Positions 45,269 to 55,644 of a stretch of DNA of 64,000 nucleotides are shown here, piece after piece; positions within the stretch are counted from its first letter, which is position 1; each line of letters opens with the position of its first letter. The position numbers were made by a program, and so were the translations under genes. Below the pieces are notes generated by a model. That model searched no databases and was not told the DNA's origin. It saw only the letters and a list, made by a program, of their open reading frames with translations. Origin of the DNA: Desulfovibrio fairfieldensis (GTDB lineage: Bacteria; Desulfobacterota; Desulfovibrionia; Desulfovibrionales; Desulfovibrionaceae); contig NZ_CP014229.1 in the NCBI RefSeq assembly GCF_001553605.1, positions 565,001 through 629,000 on the forward strand, in the 5' to 3' direction.

Positions 45269-45374
45269 GGCCATCCTCCCGGCCCGCTCTTGCCGCCCGT
45301 CAGGCCATAGGCTATGCTGTAAGAGATCGGTGCGGCCCATTCCGGGCCGTGGATAAAGAAAGGCGGCTTTTTTC

Positions 45375-45887
45375 ATGTCCCAACTCTGTCCCTGCGGCAG
45401 CGGACTGTCTCTCGCGGAATGCTGCGGCCCCTGTCTTGACGGCGCGGCCTGGCCGTCCAGCGCCGAAGCCCTGATGCGTTCCCGCTATTCGGCCTATGCC
45501 CTGGGGCGTTATGACTGGCTGGTGGAGAGCACGCATCCTGATTTCCGGGAAGGACTCTCCGCGGAAAAACTGGCGGAGCAGGGCAAGGACGTGCGCTGGC
45601 TGCGTCTGGAAATGGGCCGGTGCGAGGATGACGCGCCTGTGGGCGAAAACGGCGAGCTTTACGATATCGTGGAGTTCCGCGCCTTTTATGAGCTGGACGG
45701 CATTCCCCGGCAATTGGGCGAGAAAAGTTTTTTCCGGCGCAAGGACGATAAAATTTATTATGTGGACGGCGTGGCCCTGCGTCCCACAGCCTACCGGCGG
45801 CCCGATCCAAAGGTGGGCCGCAATGACCCCTGTCCCTGCGGCAGCGGCAAAAAGTACAAGAAATGCTGCGGGGCGGCGGCTGAGTAA
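45375..45887 (+). CDS. YchJ-family protein with two SEC-C metal-binding motifs
   Basis: 170 aa. N-terminal [14 protein letters not shown] and C-terminal [14 protein letters not shown] are both SEC-C type zinc motifs; between them [20 protein letters not shown] and HPDF begin the NTF2-like YchJ domain. This is the usual UPF0225/YchJ layout; function unknown, possibly a zinc-dependent cytoplasmic adaptor like the SecA tail. Only a weak SD (GGCGG) lies upstream of the ATG. The next gene starts 2 nt after its stop. Confidence 0.88.
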   Translation: MSQLCPCGSGLSLAECCGPCLDGAAWPSSAEALMRSRYSAYALGRYDWLVESTHPDFREGLSAEKLAEQGKDVRWLRLEMGRCEDDAPVGENGELYDIVEFRAFYELDGIPRQLGEKSFFRRKDDKIYYVDGVALRPTAYRRPDPKVGRNDPCPCGSGKKYKKCCGAAAE

Positions 45888-45889
45888 GC

Positions 45890-46252
45890 ATGGCCAGAAG
45901 CGGCGCCATAGCGGCCATTCGGCAGTTCTGCCTGGAATGCCAAGGGGCATCGTCCAGATCGGTGCGCTCCTGCCCTGATGACCAGTGCCCTTTGTGGGTC
46001 TGGCGCATGGCGGCCCTGCCCGGCGAATCGCCTGTGGCGCCGGAGGCTGCCGAGGCGGGCGATGTTGCGCGGGCTGCCTTGCGCGCCGTGCGGCGGCAGT
46101 GCATGAACTGCGCGGGCAATCGGCGCGAGGTGCGGGCCTGCCCGGCGCGCGGAAGCTGCCCGCTCTGGCACTGCCGTTTCGGTGTGCGGCCGCAAACCTA
46201 TAAGGCCGTGCGCCGCCGTTTTTTCGCGCCGAAGGCTTTGCGGCTTTTTTAA
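45890..46252 (+). CDS. Cys-rich protein with duplicated CxxC...CPLW motif
   Basis: 120 aa, directly after ychJ. Two similar halves: FCLECQG..SVRSCPDDQCPLWVWR (residues about 13-39) and QCMNCAGN..EVRACPARGSCPLWHCR (about 70-96), each with four cysteines in C-x2-C...C-x4/5-C spacing, typical of a zinc ribbon. I know the CxxC..C.sCPLyxyR pattern from phage and uncharacterised bacterial proteins. Basic and without signal peptide, so perhaps a nucleic-acid binder. Likely co-expressed with ychJ. Confidence 0.65.
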   Translation: MARSGAIAAIRQFCLECQGASSRSVRSCPDDQCPLWVWRMAALPGESPVAPEAAEAGDVARAALRAVRRQCMNCAGNRREVRACPARGSCPLWHCRFGVRPQTYKAVRRRFFAPKALRLF

Positions 46253-46316
46253 CAGCAGGCGGACATGCTTCTGTTGCAGGATATCCAGCCCAAATTCAAA
46301 ACGCGGGAGGTGCGTC

Positions 46317-47657
46317 ATGCCTCATAGTCTTGAGTGGTCCAGAGCGTATACGGCCCGTCTGTCCGAAAGCGATGCGGCGGGCTGCGAGGCCCGGAGCGCG
46401 GAGCTTGCGCAACGTCTGGCCCGTGAAACGGCAGCGGGTGAGCTGCCTTTTCTGTCCATGCCCTACCGCGCCAAGCTGGAAGTGGAAATGGCGCCGCTGA
46501 CCCCGCGCCTCAAGGCCTACAAGCATATGCTGGTGCTGGGCATCGGCGGTTCGGCGCTGGGCGCGCGCGCCATGCAGCGGGCTTTCGCGCCGGGCCAGGA
46601 CGGCCCCGGTCACAAGGGCCCCTGGCTTTGGATCGCGGATAATGTCTGCGCGGAACAGTTCGAAGCCCTGCTCGCCAAACTCAGTCCCTCGGAAACCGTG
46701 GTGGTCTGCATCAGCAAATCCGGGGGCACCATTGAGACCCTGGCCCAGTATTTTCTGGTGCGCGACTGGCTCAAGGCCGCCCTTGGGAAATGCTGGCAGG
46801 AGCAGATGATTGTGGTCACCGACGAGCGCAAGGGCTACCTGCGTGAGGAAGCCGTGCGTTACGGCCTCACGGCTCTGGAAGTTCCGGATTATCTGGGCGG
46901 GCGCTATTCCGCCCTGTCCGCCGTGGGCCTGTTGCCCGCCGCTTTTCTGGGCATCGACTGGCAAGCCTTGCTGGACGGCGCGGCCGAGGTCGCCCGTCCT
47001 CTGGTGGAGCAGCCCGAAAGCATCGCGCGGCACCCTTCCTTTGCCCTGGCCTGCTGGGCCAAGGCTCTGGAAGACCACGGCTACAGCCAGTTGATTTTCT
47101 TTTGCTACATCCCGCAGTGGGCCGCCTACGGCCCCTGGTTCGGCCAGCTCTGGGCCGAAAGCCTGGGCAAGGACGGCAAGGGCGTTATGCCCGTGCCCGC
47201 CACCGGCGTGACGGACCAGCACTCGATCAATCAGATGTTCCTGGATGGCCCGCGCGACAAGGGCTGCATTTTCCTGACCAGCCGCAACCAGGCCCAGGGC
47301 CGCAATTTCGGCATGGACGTGCCCGAGCAGTGGGCATGGCTGCGCGCCAAGCCCTTCGGCAGCCTGCTGGAGGCCGAGGCTCTGGGCACGCGCATGGCCC
47401 TGTGCAAGAGCGGCGTGCCCCTGGTGCATATCGAAATGAGCGACACCGGGCCGCGTGCCGCCGGGGCGCTGATGATGCTGTTGGAGGCGGCCACCCTGTT
47501 CACCGGCTGGCTCATGGGCATCAATCCTCTGGACCAACCGGCTGTGGAACTGGGCAAGCGCCTGGCCAACGCCCGTCTGGGCGCGGGGGGCTATCCGCGG
47601 GAAGAGGCGGATCTGGCTGCCTATCTGGCCGCACCGCAGCGCAAAGAGAGCTTTTAG
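46317..47657 (+). CDS. pgi: glucose-6-phosphate isomerase
   Basis: 446 aa. GGGAGG lies just before the ATG at 46317; an upstream start is possible only by overlapping the previous gene. Interconverts glucose-6-P and fructose-6-P. Motifs: VLGIGGSALGARAM (sugar phosphate loop), CISKSGGTIETL, GGRYSALSAVGLLPAA, and the C-terminal TGVTDQHSINQMFLDGPRDK with the catalytic His. The compact length matches the short bacterial PGI form rather than the 550-aa enzyme. Confidence 0.94.
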   Translation: MPHSLEWSRAYTARLSESDAAGCEARSAELAQRLARETAAGELPFLSMPYRAKLEVEMAPLTPRLKAYKHMLVLGIGGSALGARAMQRAFAPGQDGPGHKGPWLWIADNVCAEQFEALLAKLSPSETVVVCISKSGGTIETLAQYFLVRDWLKAALGKCWQEQMIVVTDERKGYLREEAVRYGLTALEVPDYLGGRYSALSAVGLLPAAFLGIDWQALLDGAAEVARPLVEQPESIARHPSFALACWAKALEDHGYSQLIFFCYIPQWAAYGPWFGQLWAESLGKDGKGVMPVPATGVTDQHSINQMFLDGPRDKGCIFLTSRNQAQGRNFGMDVPEQWAWLRAKPFGSLLEAEALGTRMALCKSGVPLVHIEMSDTGPRAAGALMMLLEAATLFTGWLMGINPLDQPAVELGKRLANARLGAGGYPREEADLAAYLAAPQRKESF

Positions 47658-47804
47658 AACCGCGTCCATGAAAATATCCATTGCGGTGAAATGTTCCGGC
47701 GGCATAAAGCGAAGCGTAACAACGCCCACGAGATTTCCGCAGTCGGACTTTGCCCGGCGTCACGCGGAAGTCCCCGGCGCAACACGCTGTAAGGACGGGC
47801 GCGC

Positions 47805-49322
47805 ATGAGCGAATCAAACCATGTTTCGCCGGAAACCTGTGAATGCCGGAAACAGGCCGCGCCTGCGGAAAGCGCGCTGCCGCTGAGTTATGCCCGCACC
47901 CTGTCCTGGCTGTCGCTGGTGGTCATTCTGCTGACCAGCCTGGGGCTTTCGTTCTTCATTTCCAATTCGGCGCGCGAAACCCTGCTGACCCGTCAGGAGG
48001 ATTTTGCGCGCCTGCTGGTGGAAAACCTCAACAGCCAGATTTTCCGGCGTTTCGCCCTGCCCACCATTCTGGCCAGCGGGCGTATCGCCCTGCGCCAGCC
48101 CACCCAGTATGAGCATCTGGACCGGGTGGTACAGTCCGTGATCCAGGGCCTGCCGGTGGAGCGGCTGCGCATCTATGATTTTTCGCGCCTGGTGGCCTAT
48201 TCCACCAAGAAGGAGGATGTGGGCCGGGCGGGCCTGTCCCCGCCCAACCTGGACGACGTGCTGCACGGCGCGGCTCCCAAGTCGGAGATTATTTCCAGCA
48301 TCCCGGCCTGGCAGGCTCCTTTCCGGGTGCCGTTGCGCGAGGGCACTTTTGTGTTGCGCGTGCTCTATCCCCTGCGCGGCGAGCCGCTGCGGCCGGGCGA
48401 GGATGCGCCGGTCATGGGCGCGTTGGAGCTGACCCAGGACATCACCGGCGACTATGAGCAGGTGCTGGCCTTTCAGGGCATCATTGTGGTGATGTGCCTT
48501 TTGTCCTCGGTGGTCCTGTTCGGGCTGCTGCTCATGCTCATCCACCGCGCCGAGCGGGTGCTGGCCGAGCGCATGCACAGGAACCGCCTGCTGGAAAACG
48601 AGCTGCACAGCAATGAAAAGCTCGCGGGCATGGGGCGGGTCATCGCCAGCATCGCGCACGAGATCCGCAATCCCCTGGGCATCATCCGTTCCAGCGCCGA
48701 ACTGCTTCAGCGCCGCACGGACAAGGCCGATTCGGGCACGGCGCGCATTCTGGGAGCCATTTACGACGAATCCGTTCGCCTTTCCCAGACGGTCAATGAT
48801 TTTCTGGACTACGCCCGGCCGCGCCAGCCCCGCCAGGATCTGGTGGATGTGAATCTGGTGCTGGACCAGGTGATGGCTTTTCTGGAAGGGGAATTGGGCC
48901 GCCACGGCGTGGCCGTGGAGCGTGAAACCGAAGCCGGTCTGTTTGTGCACGGGGACAAGGATTTGCTGTACCGGGCCTTTTACAATATCCTGATCAACGG
49001 CCAGCAGGCCATGGACGGGCCGGGCATCGTGCGCATTCGCGGCGCGTTGGAACATCCGGCGCAGGAAAGCGGGCCTGGCCGCGTGCGCCTGGAATTTCTG
49101 GATTCCGGGCCGGGTTTTGATCCCGCTGTTCTGTCCAGTCTGCTGGATCCTTTCTTTACCACCAAGGACGGCGGCACGGGCCTCGGCCTGCCCATCGTCC
49201 AGTCGATCATAACCAGTCACGGCGGCCAGATCGAGCTTGAGAACGGCCCCGAGGGCGGGGCGCTGGTACGGGTGCTGCTGCCCGCCGCCGATATTGAAGC
49301 GCCTGAGGTTCAAGATGAGTGA
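47805..49322 (+). CDS. two-component sensor histidine kinase (NtrB/ZraS type)
   Basis: 505 aa; AAGGA upstream of the ATG. Two transmembrane segments (about residues 35-52 and 225-247) flank a periplasmic sensor of about 170 residues. Then a HisKA domain with SIAHEIRNPLGIIRSSAELL (His285 phosphoacceptor) and an HATPase domain with NILINGQQAMDG (N box), DSGPGFDP (G1) and DGGTGLGLPIV (G2). The start of the NtrC-like regulator overlaps its stop, so the two are coupled partners. The sensed signal is not evident. Confidence 0.9.
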   Translation: MSESNHVSPETCECRKQAAPAESALPLSYARTLSWLSLVVILLTSLGLSFFISNSARETLLTRQEDFARLLVENLNSQIFRRFALPTILASGRIALRQPTQYEHLDRVVQSVIQGLPVERLRIYDFSRLVAYSTKKEDVGRAGLSPPNLDDVLHGAAPKSEIISSIPAWQAPFRVPLREGTFVLRVLYPLRGEPLRPGEDAPVMGALELTQDITGDYEQVLAFQGIIVVMCLLSSVVLFGLLLMLIHRAERVLAERMHRNRLLENELHSNEKLAGMGRVIASIAHEIRNPLGIIRSSAELLQRRTDKADSGTARILGAIYDESVRLSQTVNDFLDYARPRQPRQDLVDVNLVLDQVMAFLEGELGRHGVAVERETEAGLFVHGDKDLLYRAFYNILINGQQAMDGPGIVRIRGALEHPAQESGPGRVRLEFLDSGPGFDPAVLSSLLDPFFTTKDGGTGLGLPIVQSIITSHGGQIELENGPEGGALVRVLLPAADIEAPEVQDE

Positions 49323-50694
49323 AAAATCGCATATTCTGGTCCTGGACGATGAAAAAAATTACCTTCTGGTTCTTCAGACCCTGCTGGAGGACGAGGGATA
49401 CACGGTCACGGCCATCAGCGACCCGGAAACCGCGCTGGCGTTTCTGAGCGAAAGCGAGGTGGATGTGGTGGTGACGGACATGAAAATGCCCAAGGTCACC
49501 GGCAGGGAGGTGCTGCAACGGGTCAAGAAGTCCTGGCCGTATATTCCGGTGCTGATCATGACGGCCTTCGGCTCCATCGAAAGCGCGGTGGAGGTCATGA
49601 AATACGGGGCCTTTGACTACATAACCAAGCCTTTTTCCAATGACGAGCTGCTGCTCTCCATCCACAATGCCGCGGAGCTCGCGCGCGCCCACCGCCGGTA
49701 TCGCCTTCTGCAGGAAGTCATGGAAGAGCGCTACGGCGTGCATAAGATCGTGGGCCGCAGCCGGGCCATCCGCGATGTGCTGGTCATGGTGGACCGCGCC
49801 GCGCCCAGCCGCTCCACGGTGCTGATCACCGGCGAATCAGGCACGGGCAAGGAACTGGTGGCCCGGGCCATCCATTATACCAGCCCGCGCAAGGACAAGC
49901 CCTTTGTGTCCGTGAACTGCATGGCCCTGAACCCCGGCGTGCTCGAGAGCGAGCTTTTCGGCCATGAAAAAGGTTCCTTCACCGGCGCGGTGGCCATGCG
50001 CCGGGGCCGTTTTGAGCAGGCCGACGGCGGCACGCTTTTTCTGGACGAAATCGCCGAGCTGACGCCCGACCTGCAGGTCAAGTTGCTGCGCGTTCTGCAG
50101 GAACGGAAGTTCGAGCGTGTGGGCGGCGGCGAGGAGATCGAGGTGGACATCCGCGTGGTGGCGGCCACCAACAAGGACCTGGCGGCTCTGGTGGAGAAGG
50201 GCACCTTCCGCGACGATCTCTATTACCGGTTGAACGTGGTCCAGGTTCCCCTGCCGCCCCTGCGCGAGCGGCGGGAGGACATCCCCCTGCTGGTGGCCCA
50301 TTTCGTGGAAAAGGTCGTGGCGGACAACAACATGCCCTCCAAGACCTTCAGCACCGAGGCCCTCAATTACCTGACCGGCTACGAATGGCCGGGCAACATC
50401 CGCCAGTTGGAAAACGTGGTGGAGAGCTGTCTGGTGCTGGTGCCGGGCTCGATCATCGAGGTGGACAACCTGCCCGCGGAAATCCGTGACGAGGAATCCC
50501 AGTTCAAGAGCGCCGTGGACCTGCTGCCCGTACAGCTGGATCTGGCCGACACCCTGGAAAAAATCGAGGCCGCGCTGATCCGCCGGGCCCTGGTGCGCGC
50601 CGATCTGGTGCAGGTCAAGGCGGCGGAGTATCTGGGCATTTCCAAAAGTCTTCTCCAGTACAAACTGAAAAAATACGGCATTACCGGGCATTAG
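49315..50694 (+). CDS. NtrC-family sigma54 response regulator
   Basis: 459 aa; ATG at 49315 overlaps the kinase stop (ATGAGTGA). Receiver domain residues 1-120 (phosphoacceptor Asp55 in VVTDMKMP; Thr in MTAFGS; Lys in ITKPF), AAA+ domain with GESGTGKE (about residue 173), sigma54 loop GSFTGA (about 222), and a Fis-type helix-turn-helix at the C-terminus ([20 protein letters not shown]). Activates sigma54 promoters when phosphorylated by the adjacent kinase. Target genes unknown. Confidence 0.93.
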   Translation: MSEKSHILVLDDEKNYLLVLQTLLEDEGYTVTAISDPETALAFLSESEVDVVVTDMKMPKVTGREVLQRVKKSWPYIPVLIMTAFGSIESAVEVMKYGAFDYITKPFSNDELLLSIHNAAELARAHRRYRLLQEVMEERYGVHKIVGRSRAIRDVLVMVDRAAPSRSTVLITGESGTGKELVARAIHYTSPRKDKPFVSVNCMALNPGVLESELFGHEKGSFTGAVAMRRGRFEQADGGTLFLDEIAELTPDLQVKLLRVLQERKFERVGGGEEIEVDIRVVAATNKDLAALVEKGTFRDDLYYRLNVVQVPLPPLRERREDIPLLVAHFVEKVVADNNMPSKTFSTEALNYLTGYEWPGNIRQLENVVESCLVLVPGSIIEVDNLPAEIRDEESQFKSAVDLLPVQLDLADTLEKIEAALIRRALVRADLVQVKAAEYLGISKSLLQYKLKKYGITGH

Positions 50695-51015
50695 GCTCAG
50701 CCCTCATTAAAAGCGCCTGCTGCAAAGCCGCCTTTTTCCGTGCAGCTGCGTTACAAAAAAGAAATTGACCTCGCGGTATGTTCAATACAGCTTCGCCCAA
50801 TTTCTCCTTTGCGCCTTGCTGCTCGAAAAAATTCAGCTTTTCGCGGACGGCGTTTTAATGAGAGCTGATCCTAGTCATTTTTCGCCATTGCCGCCTTGCG
50901 GAGGGAACACTTTTCCCTCATTGAGCGTGCCGCAGTGGTGCGCGCACTCGGTTTTTCCATCCGGCCATTGTTACTTACGAGAGCGAGCAACTCCGTGGAC
51001 GACGATAAAAAAAAC
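50695..51015. other. intergenic, promoter region of the diguanylate cyclase
   Basis: No clear gene. The cyclase frame stays open upstream to a TTG at 50896 and a GTG at 50995, so part of this stretch may be coding. No clear terminator for the response regulator was found. Confidence 0.35.
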
Positions 51016-52326
51016 ATGCGCGGCGAGCGGGATCTGAGATGGCTCATGGAAATGTGCAAGGAGAAGGACAAGGAGCTGGAGAGCGTTCTCAGCCATGCGG
51101 CGGACGGCGTCGGCAAATTTGCCTGTGATCCCTCCCTCACCATTCTGTACTACAATAAGGGGCTCGCGACGCTCGTCGGCACCACGCGCGGCAAAATTGA
51201 AAAGGAAGGCTTCAACAGCAGCCTCTATGTGCATCCGGATGACCTTGCCTATGTGCAGGAAAGCATGGCCAAGAGCGTCGCGTCAGGCCAGACCTTCAAC
51301 ATGCGTTACCGTCTCAGGCATTTGTCAGGCAGGGATATCTGGGTAAAGACGACGGGTTTTTTCACAAAGGAATTTTATCAAGGCATTTATCCCGTCATTT
51401 ATCTGATTTTTACGGACATCACCGAATTGGTCACGCTCAACGAGAAACTTGCCTGGGCCAATACACAGCTTGAGCTCGAAGCCAATCGATATAAGGTCTT
51501 CGCGGAACTCGTGAATGAGTCGTTTTTTGAGTACGACATTGATACGGGTCAGATGGTATTGTTTGGCGGAAAGCGGGGTGGGGATCAGGCGGAAATCGCC
51601 CCGCCGACCCGGCAGAATGTGGATATTTTTCTGACCGAGTTCGCGCAGCGGCGGGATTTTGAGGACATTGAACTTCAGTTGCACGCCACGGACGGCACCC
51701 TGACATGGCATGCCGTACGAGCCGGCAATATCGAAAAGTCGAACGGGCGCTCTCTGCGCATCATCGGCACAATAAAAAATATTCAGGCCCTGAAAGACGC
51801 TGAGGCGTGCCGCGAAAACAAAGAACGCCAATTGCTCATGCAGTCCCGTTGCGACCCCATGACGCAACTGCTCAACCGCTCCGCCATGCAGCAGGCCATA
51901 GAGGACCAAATCAATTCGCAAGCCGCGTATATGTTCTCCATCATAGACATTGATGATTTTAAATCCATCAATGACAACCACGGGCATGTGTTCGGAGACG
52001 AAGTTCTGAAGTATGTGGCCGACATTCTTCGTAATGCATGCCGCTCCAACGATATCACGGGCAGGCTTGGCGGTGATGAGTTCGTCATGCTTTTTCGCGC
52101 CGATTTTACCAGGGAAGAGGCGGACCGCCGTTTGATATCCATTATCAGGCGGATCCGGGAAGGCGTCGATACTCTTTCCATTGAGGCCAGAGTGTCCGTA
52201 AGCATCGGCGCGATCCTCGTCACCAGGCCGGGCTTGTCGTTTCTGGACGTGTACCGCAGCGCGGATGCCGCCCTGTATGAGGCCAAACACAAAGGCAAGA
52301 AAACCTATTCCCTTTCCGTCTATTGA
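51016..52326 (+). CDS. PAS-domain diguanylate cyclase
   Basis: 436 aa from the ATG at 51016. The start is uncertain: no candidate (TTG 50896, GTG 50995, ATG 51016) has a good ribosome-binding site. A PAS domain covers residues about 20-145 (ILYYNKGLATLVGTTRGKIE, YVHPDD, YRLRHLSGRDIWVKTTGFF), a second PAS-like domain about 155-260, and a GGDEF domain follows. Active-site RLGGDEFVML has GGDEF at about 352, with an RSND inhibitory I-site exactly five residues before it. Soluble, with no transmembrane segment. Makes cyclic-di-GMP; flagellar and surface-sugar genes elsewhere in the window are typical outputs. Confidence 0.88.
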   Translation: MRGERDLRWLMEMCKEKDKELESVLSHAADGVGKFACDPSLTILYYNKGLATLVGTTRGKIEKEGFNSSLYVHPDDLAYVQESMAKSVASGQTFNMRYRLRHLSGRDIWVKTTGFFTKEFYQGIYPVIYLIFTDITELVTLNEKLAWANTQLELEANRYKVFAELVNESFFEYDIDTGQMVLFGGKRGGDQAEIAPPTRQNVDIFLTEFAQRRDFEDIELQLHATDGTLTWHAVRAGNIEKSNGRSLRIIGTIKNIQALKDAEACRENKERQLLMQSRCDPMTQLLNRSAMQQAIEDQINSQAAYMFSIIDIDDFKSINDNHGHVFGDEVLKYVADILRNACRSNDITGRLGGDEFVMLFRADFTREEADRRLISIIRRIREGVDTLSIEARVSVSIGAILVTRPGLSFLDVYRSADAALYEAKHKGKKTYSLSVY

Positions 52327-52552
52327 CCCGCCGCCCGCGCCGTCCCTGCCGGGTTCCGCGCACGGACCGTGGCGGAGCGTAAAATCCGCCTCCCTCCTTG
52401 CATCACTGTTTATTTTGGCATAACGTACCTCTATATGTTTTTTCAGGCATATTGCGAGGAATATGCGCTTCGGACCGCCCGGAACAGACCGGGCGCTTCC
52501 GGCGCATATGACTTTCAAGGGAACCGTTCATGCTCCAACAGGGAGATGCCTT

Positions 52553-55500
52553 ATGCGCTGTTCTCGGCGAAATTTTTTGAAACTCGCGGGCGTGGGCACC
52601 TTGTGCCTGACCCTCGGACAACTGGGGGTCAACCTGGATGAGGCGCTGGCCTACTCCAGGTCGCTCAAGATTGAGGGCGCCAAGGAAGTGGTGACGATCT
52701 GTCCCTTCTGCGCCGTTTGCTGTCAGGTCATCGCCTATGTGCGGGACGGCAAGCTCGTGTCCACGGAGGGGGATCCGGATTTTCCGGTCAACGAGGGCGC
52801 GCTCTGCGCCAAGGGCGCGGCCCTGTACAGCATGTACACCAACGACCATCGGCTGAAAAAGCCTCTGTACCGTGCCGCGCACGGCGACACCTGGGAAGAG
52901 AAGGACTGGGACTGGACCCTGGACCAGATCGCCCGGCGCGTGAAGGATGCCCGCGACAAGGACATGATTCTGAAAAACGCGCAGGGGCAGACGGTCAACC
53001 GTCTGGAAAGCATTTTCATGATGGGTACCTCGCACGCCTCCAACGAGGAATGCGCGGTGATCCATCAAGCCATGCGCGGCCTGGGTGTTGTCCATATGGA
53101 CCACCAGGCCCGGGTCTGACACAGCCCCACAGTTGCGGCTCTGGCAGAGTCGTTCGGACGCGGTGCTATGACCAACCACTGGATCGACATCAAGAATGCC
53201 GATGCGGTGCTTATTATCGGCAGCAATGCCGCGGAACATCATCCTGTCGCCTTCAAGTGGATCATGCGGGCCAAAGACAAGGGCGCGGTGCTCATGCACG
53301 TGGACCCCAAGTTCTCGCGTACTTCGGCCCGTTGCGATTTTCATGTGCCCCTGCGCTCGGGCACGGACATCGCCTTCCTCGGCGGCATGGTCAATTACAT
53401 CATTCAGTCGGAGAGCTACCTCAAGGATTACGTTCTCAACTACACCAACGCCTCCTTTGTGGTGGGCAAGGACTACGCCTTTGAGGACGGGCTGTTCAGC
53501 GGGTACGACCCGAAAACCCGCAGCTACGACCGGAGCAAATGGGCCTTTGAGAAAGGCCCGGACGGCGCGCCCGTGCGCGACGCCGCCCTGCGGAACGAGC
53601 GTTGCGTCTTCAATCTGATGAAGACGCACTACGCCCGCTATACCCTGAAGAACGTCTCGGACGTGACCGGCGTTTCCGAAAAGAACCTCATGCGGGTGTA
53701 CGAGGCCTTCTGCGCCACGGGCAAGCCGGACAAGGCCGGAACCATTCTCTACGCCCTGGGCTGGACCCAGCACACGGTGGGCGTGCAGAATATCCGCACC
53801 TCCACCCTGGTGCAGTTGCTGCTGGGCAACATCGGCGTGGCGGGCGGCGGCATCAATGCCCTGCGCGGCGAGCCCAATGTGCAGGGCTCCACGGACCACG
53901 CCCTGCTGTACAACATCCTGCCGGGCTATATTGCCCTGCCCCTGGCCCAGTGGCAGACCCTGGAGGAGTTCAACAAGGCCAATACCCCGGTCACGGCGCT
54001 GAAAAACAGCGCCAACTGGTGGGGCAACCGGCCCAAGTACTTTGCCAGCCTGCTCAAGGGCTGGTTCGGCGACGAAGCCACGCCGGAAAACGACTTCTGC
54101 TACGGGCTGCTGCCCAAGGGGGAAGCGGGCGTCGATTATTCCTACATGTACGTCATGGACAGGATGCTCCACGGCGAGATCAAGGGCGGCTTCATTTTCG
54201 GCGTCAACCCCATGAACAGCTTCCCCAATACCAACAAGATGCGCGTGGCCCTGGACAACCTGGACTGGCTGGTCTGTTCGGAACTGCACCATTCGGAAAC
54301 CACGGACAACTGGCGGCGTCCCGGCGCGGATCCCAAGGAGAAAAAGACCGAAGTCTTTTTGCTGCCTTCGGCTCACCGCGTGGAAAAGGAAGGCACCATC
54401 AGCAACAGCGGCCGCTGGCTGCTCTGGTTCGACAAGGCCGTGGAACCCGGCGGCGAGGCCCGCAACTTCGCGGACATCTTCGTGCCGCTGGTCAACCGGA
54501 TCCGCGCGCTGTACACGGCCGAGGGCGGCACGCTGCCCGAACCGCTGCTCAAGCTGAACTGGCCTGAAACATTTGACGCCGAGGAATGGACCCGCCGCAT
54601 CAACGGCCTGTACTGGGCCGACGCCAAGGTCGGCAACAAGACCTACAAGCGCGGCCAGCTGGTGCCCGCGTTCGGCCAGTTGAAAGAGGACGGCTCCACC
54701 TCCTCCCTGAACTGGCTGTACTGCGGCAGCTATACGGAAGAGGAGGGCAACAAGTCCAAACGCCGCGACCCCAGCCAGACGCCCATGCAGGCGGCCATCG
54801 GCCTGTTCCCCAACTGGTCGTGGTGCTGGCCGGTGAACCGGCGCATCCTCTACAACCGCGCTTCGGTGGATCTGAACGGTCAGCCGCTCAATCCCGCAAA
54901 ACCCGTGATCAAGTGGGACGGCAAGAAATGGGTGGGCGACGTGCCCGACGGCCCGTGGCCGCCGCAGGCCGACGCCGAAAAGGGCAAACTGGCCTTTATC
55001 ATGACCACGGACGGCTATGCCCAGCTCTACGGCACGGGCCGCCTGGACGGCCCCTTCCCCGAACATTACGAGCCCGCGGAAACGCCTCTGGCCCGGCATC
55101 CGTTCTCCGGCCAGCTGCGCAGCCCGGTCTACAAGTTCCATTCGTCCGAACTGGACAAGTTCGCCGAAGCGGCCGACCCGCGCTATCCCATTGTGCTGAC
55201 CACCTACAGCCTGACGGAACACTGGTGCGGCGGCGGCGAAACGCGCAATGTGCCCAACCTGCTGGAAACGGAACCCCAGCTCTATATTGAAATGAGCCAC
55301 GATCTGGCCAAGGAGAAAGGCATCAAGAACGGCGACGGCGTCATCATTGAAAGCGCGCGCGGGCGCGTGGAGGCTATCGCCATGGTCACCATCCGTATCC
55401 GGCCCTTCACGGTCATGGGCAAAACGGTCCACCTGGTGGGCATGCCCTTTGCCTTCGGCTGGACCACGCCCAAATGCGGGGACTCCACCAACCGTCTGAC

Positions 55501-55594
55501 CGTGACGGCCTATGATCCGAACACGACCATTCCCGAAACCAAAGCCTGTTGCGTGAACATCCGCAAGGCCGATACGTTGACGGAAATCGCCTGA
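52553..55594 (+). CDS. fdhA: selenocysteine formate dehydrogenase, catalytic alpha subunit
   Basis: 1013 residues with an in-frame TGA read as selenocysteine at 53117-53119 (residue 189). GGGAG lies before the ATG at 52553. Twin-arginine signal MRCSRRNFLKLAGVG, so exported folded to the periplasm. [4Fe-4S] cluster CPFCAVCC with a later Cys in GALCAKGAA. Up to the TGA: VVHMDHQARV; after it HSPTVAALAESFGRGAMTNH, exactly the sequence around Sec in known FdhA. The molybdopterin (Mo or W) domain and the C-terminal MopD domain (about residues 870-1010) are intact. An automatic caller would split it in two. Oxidises formate to CO2 and passes electrons to FdhB and cytochrome c3. Confidence 0.95.
53117..53160 (+). 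promoter_or_regulatory. SECIS element for selenocysteine insertion
   Basis: The TGA at 53117-53119 is followed directly by a GC-rich segment (CACAGCCCCACAGTTGCGGC) able to fold into a stem-loop, as in the Escherichia coli fdnG and fdhF recoding signals, which begin with the UGA. Bacterial SECIS elements sit exactly here, within about 40 nt of the UGA. Confidence 0.75.
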
Positions 55595-55644
55595 CCCGAA
55601 TGTCGGGTGCGTCCGCAGGGGCGCGCCCGTCAAGGAGCATTGCA

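Noticed and set aside
52400..52552. Sigma54 promoter before fdhA (TTTTGGCATAACGTACCTCT)
   Set aside because: GG is present but the GC expected 10 nt later is CT, so the invariant -12 element is missing.
53117..53119. Reading the TGA in fdhA as a disabling nonsense mutation
   Set aside because: Homology continues in the same frame and Sec is expected at exactly this place.
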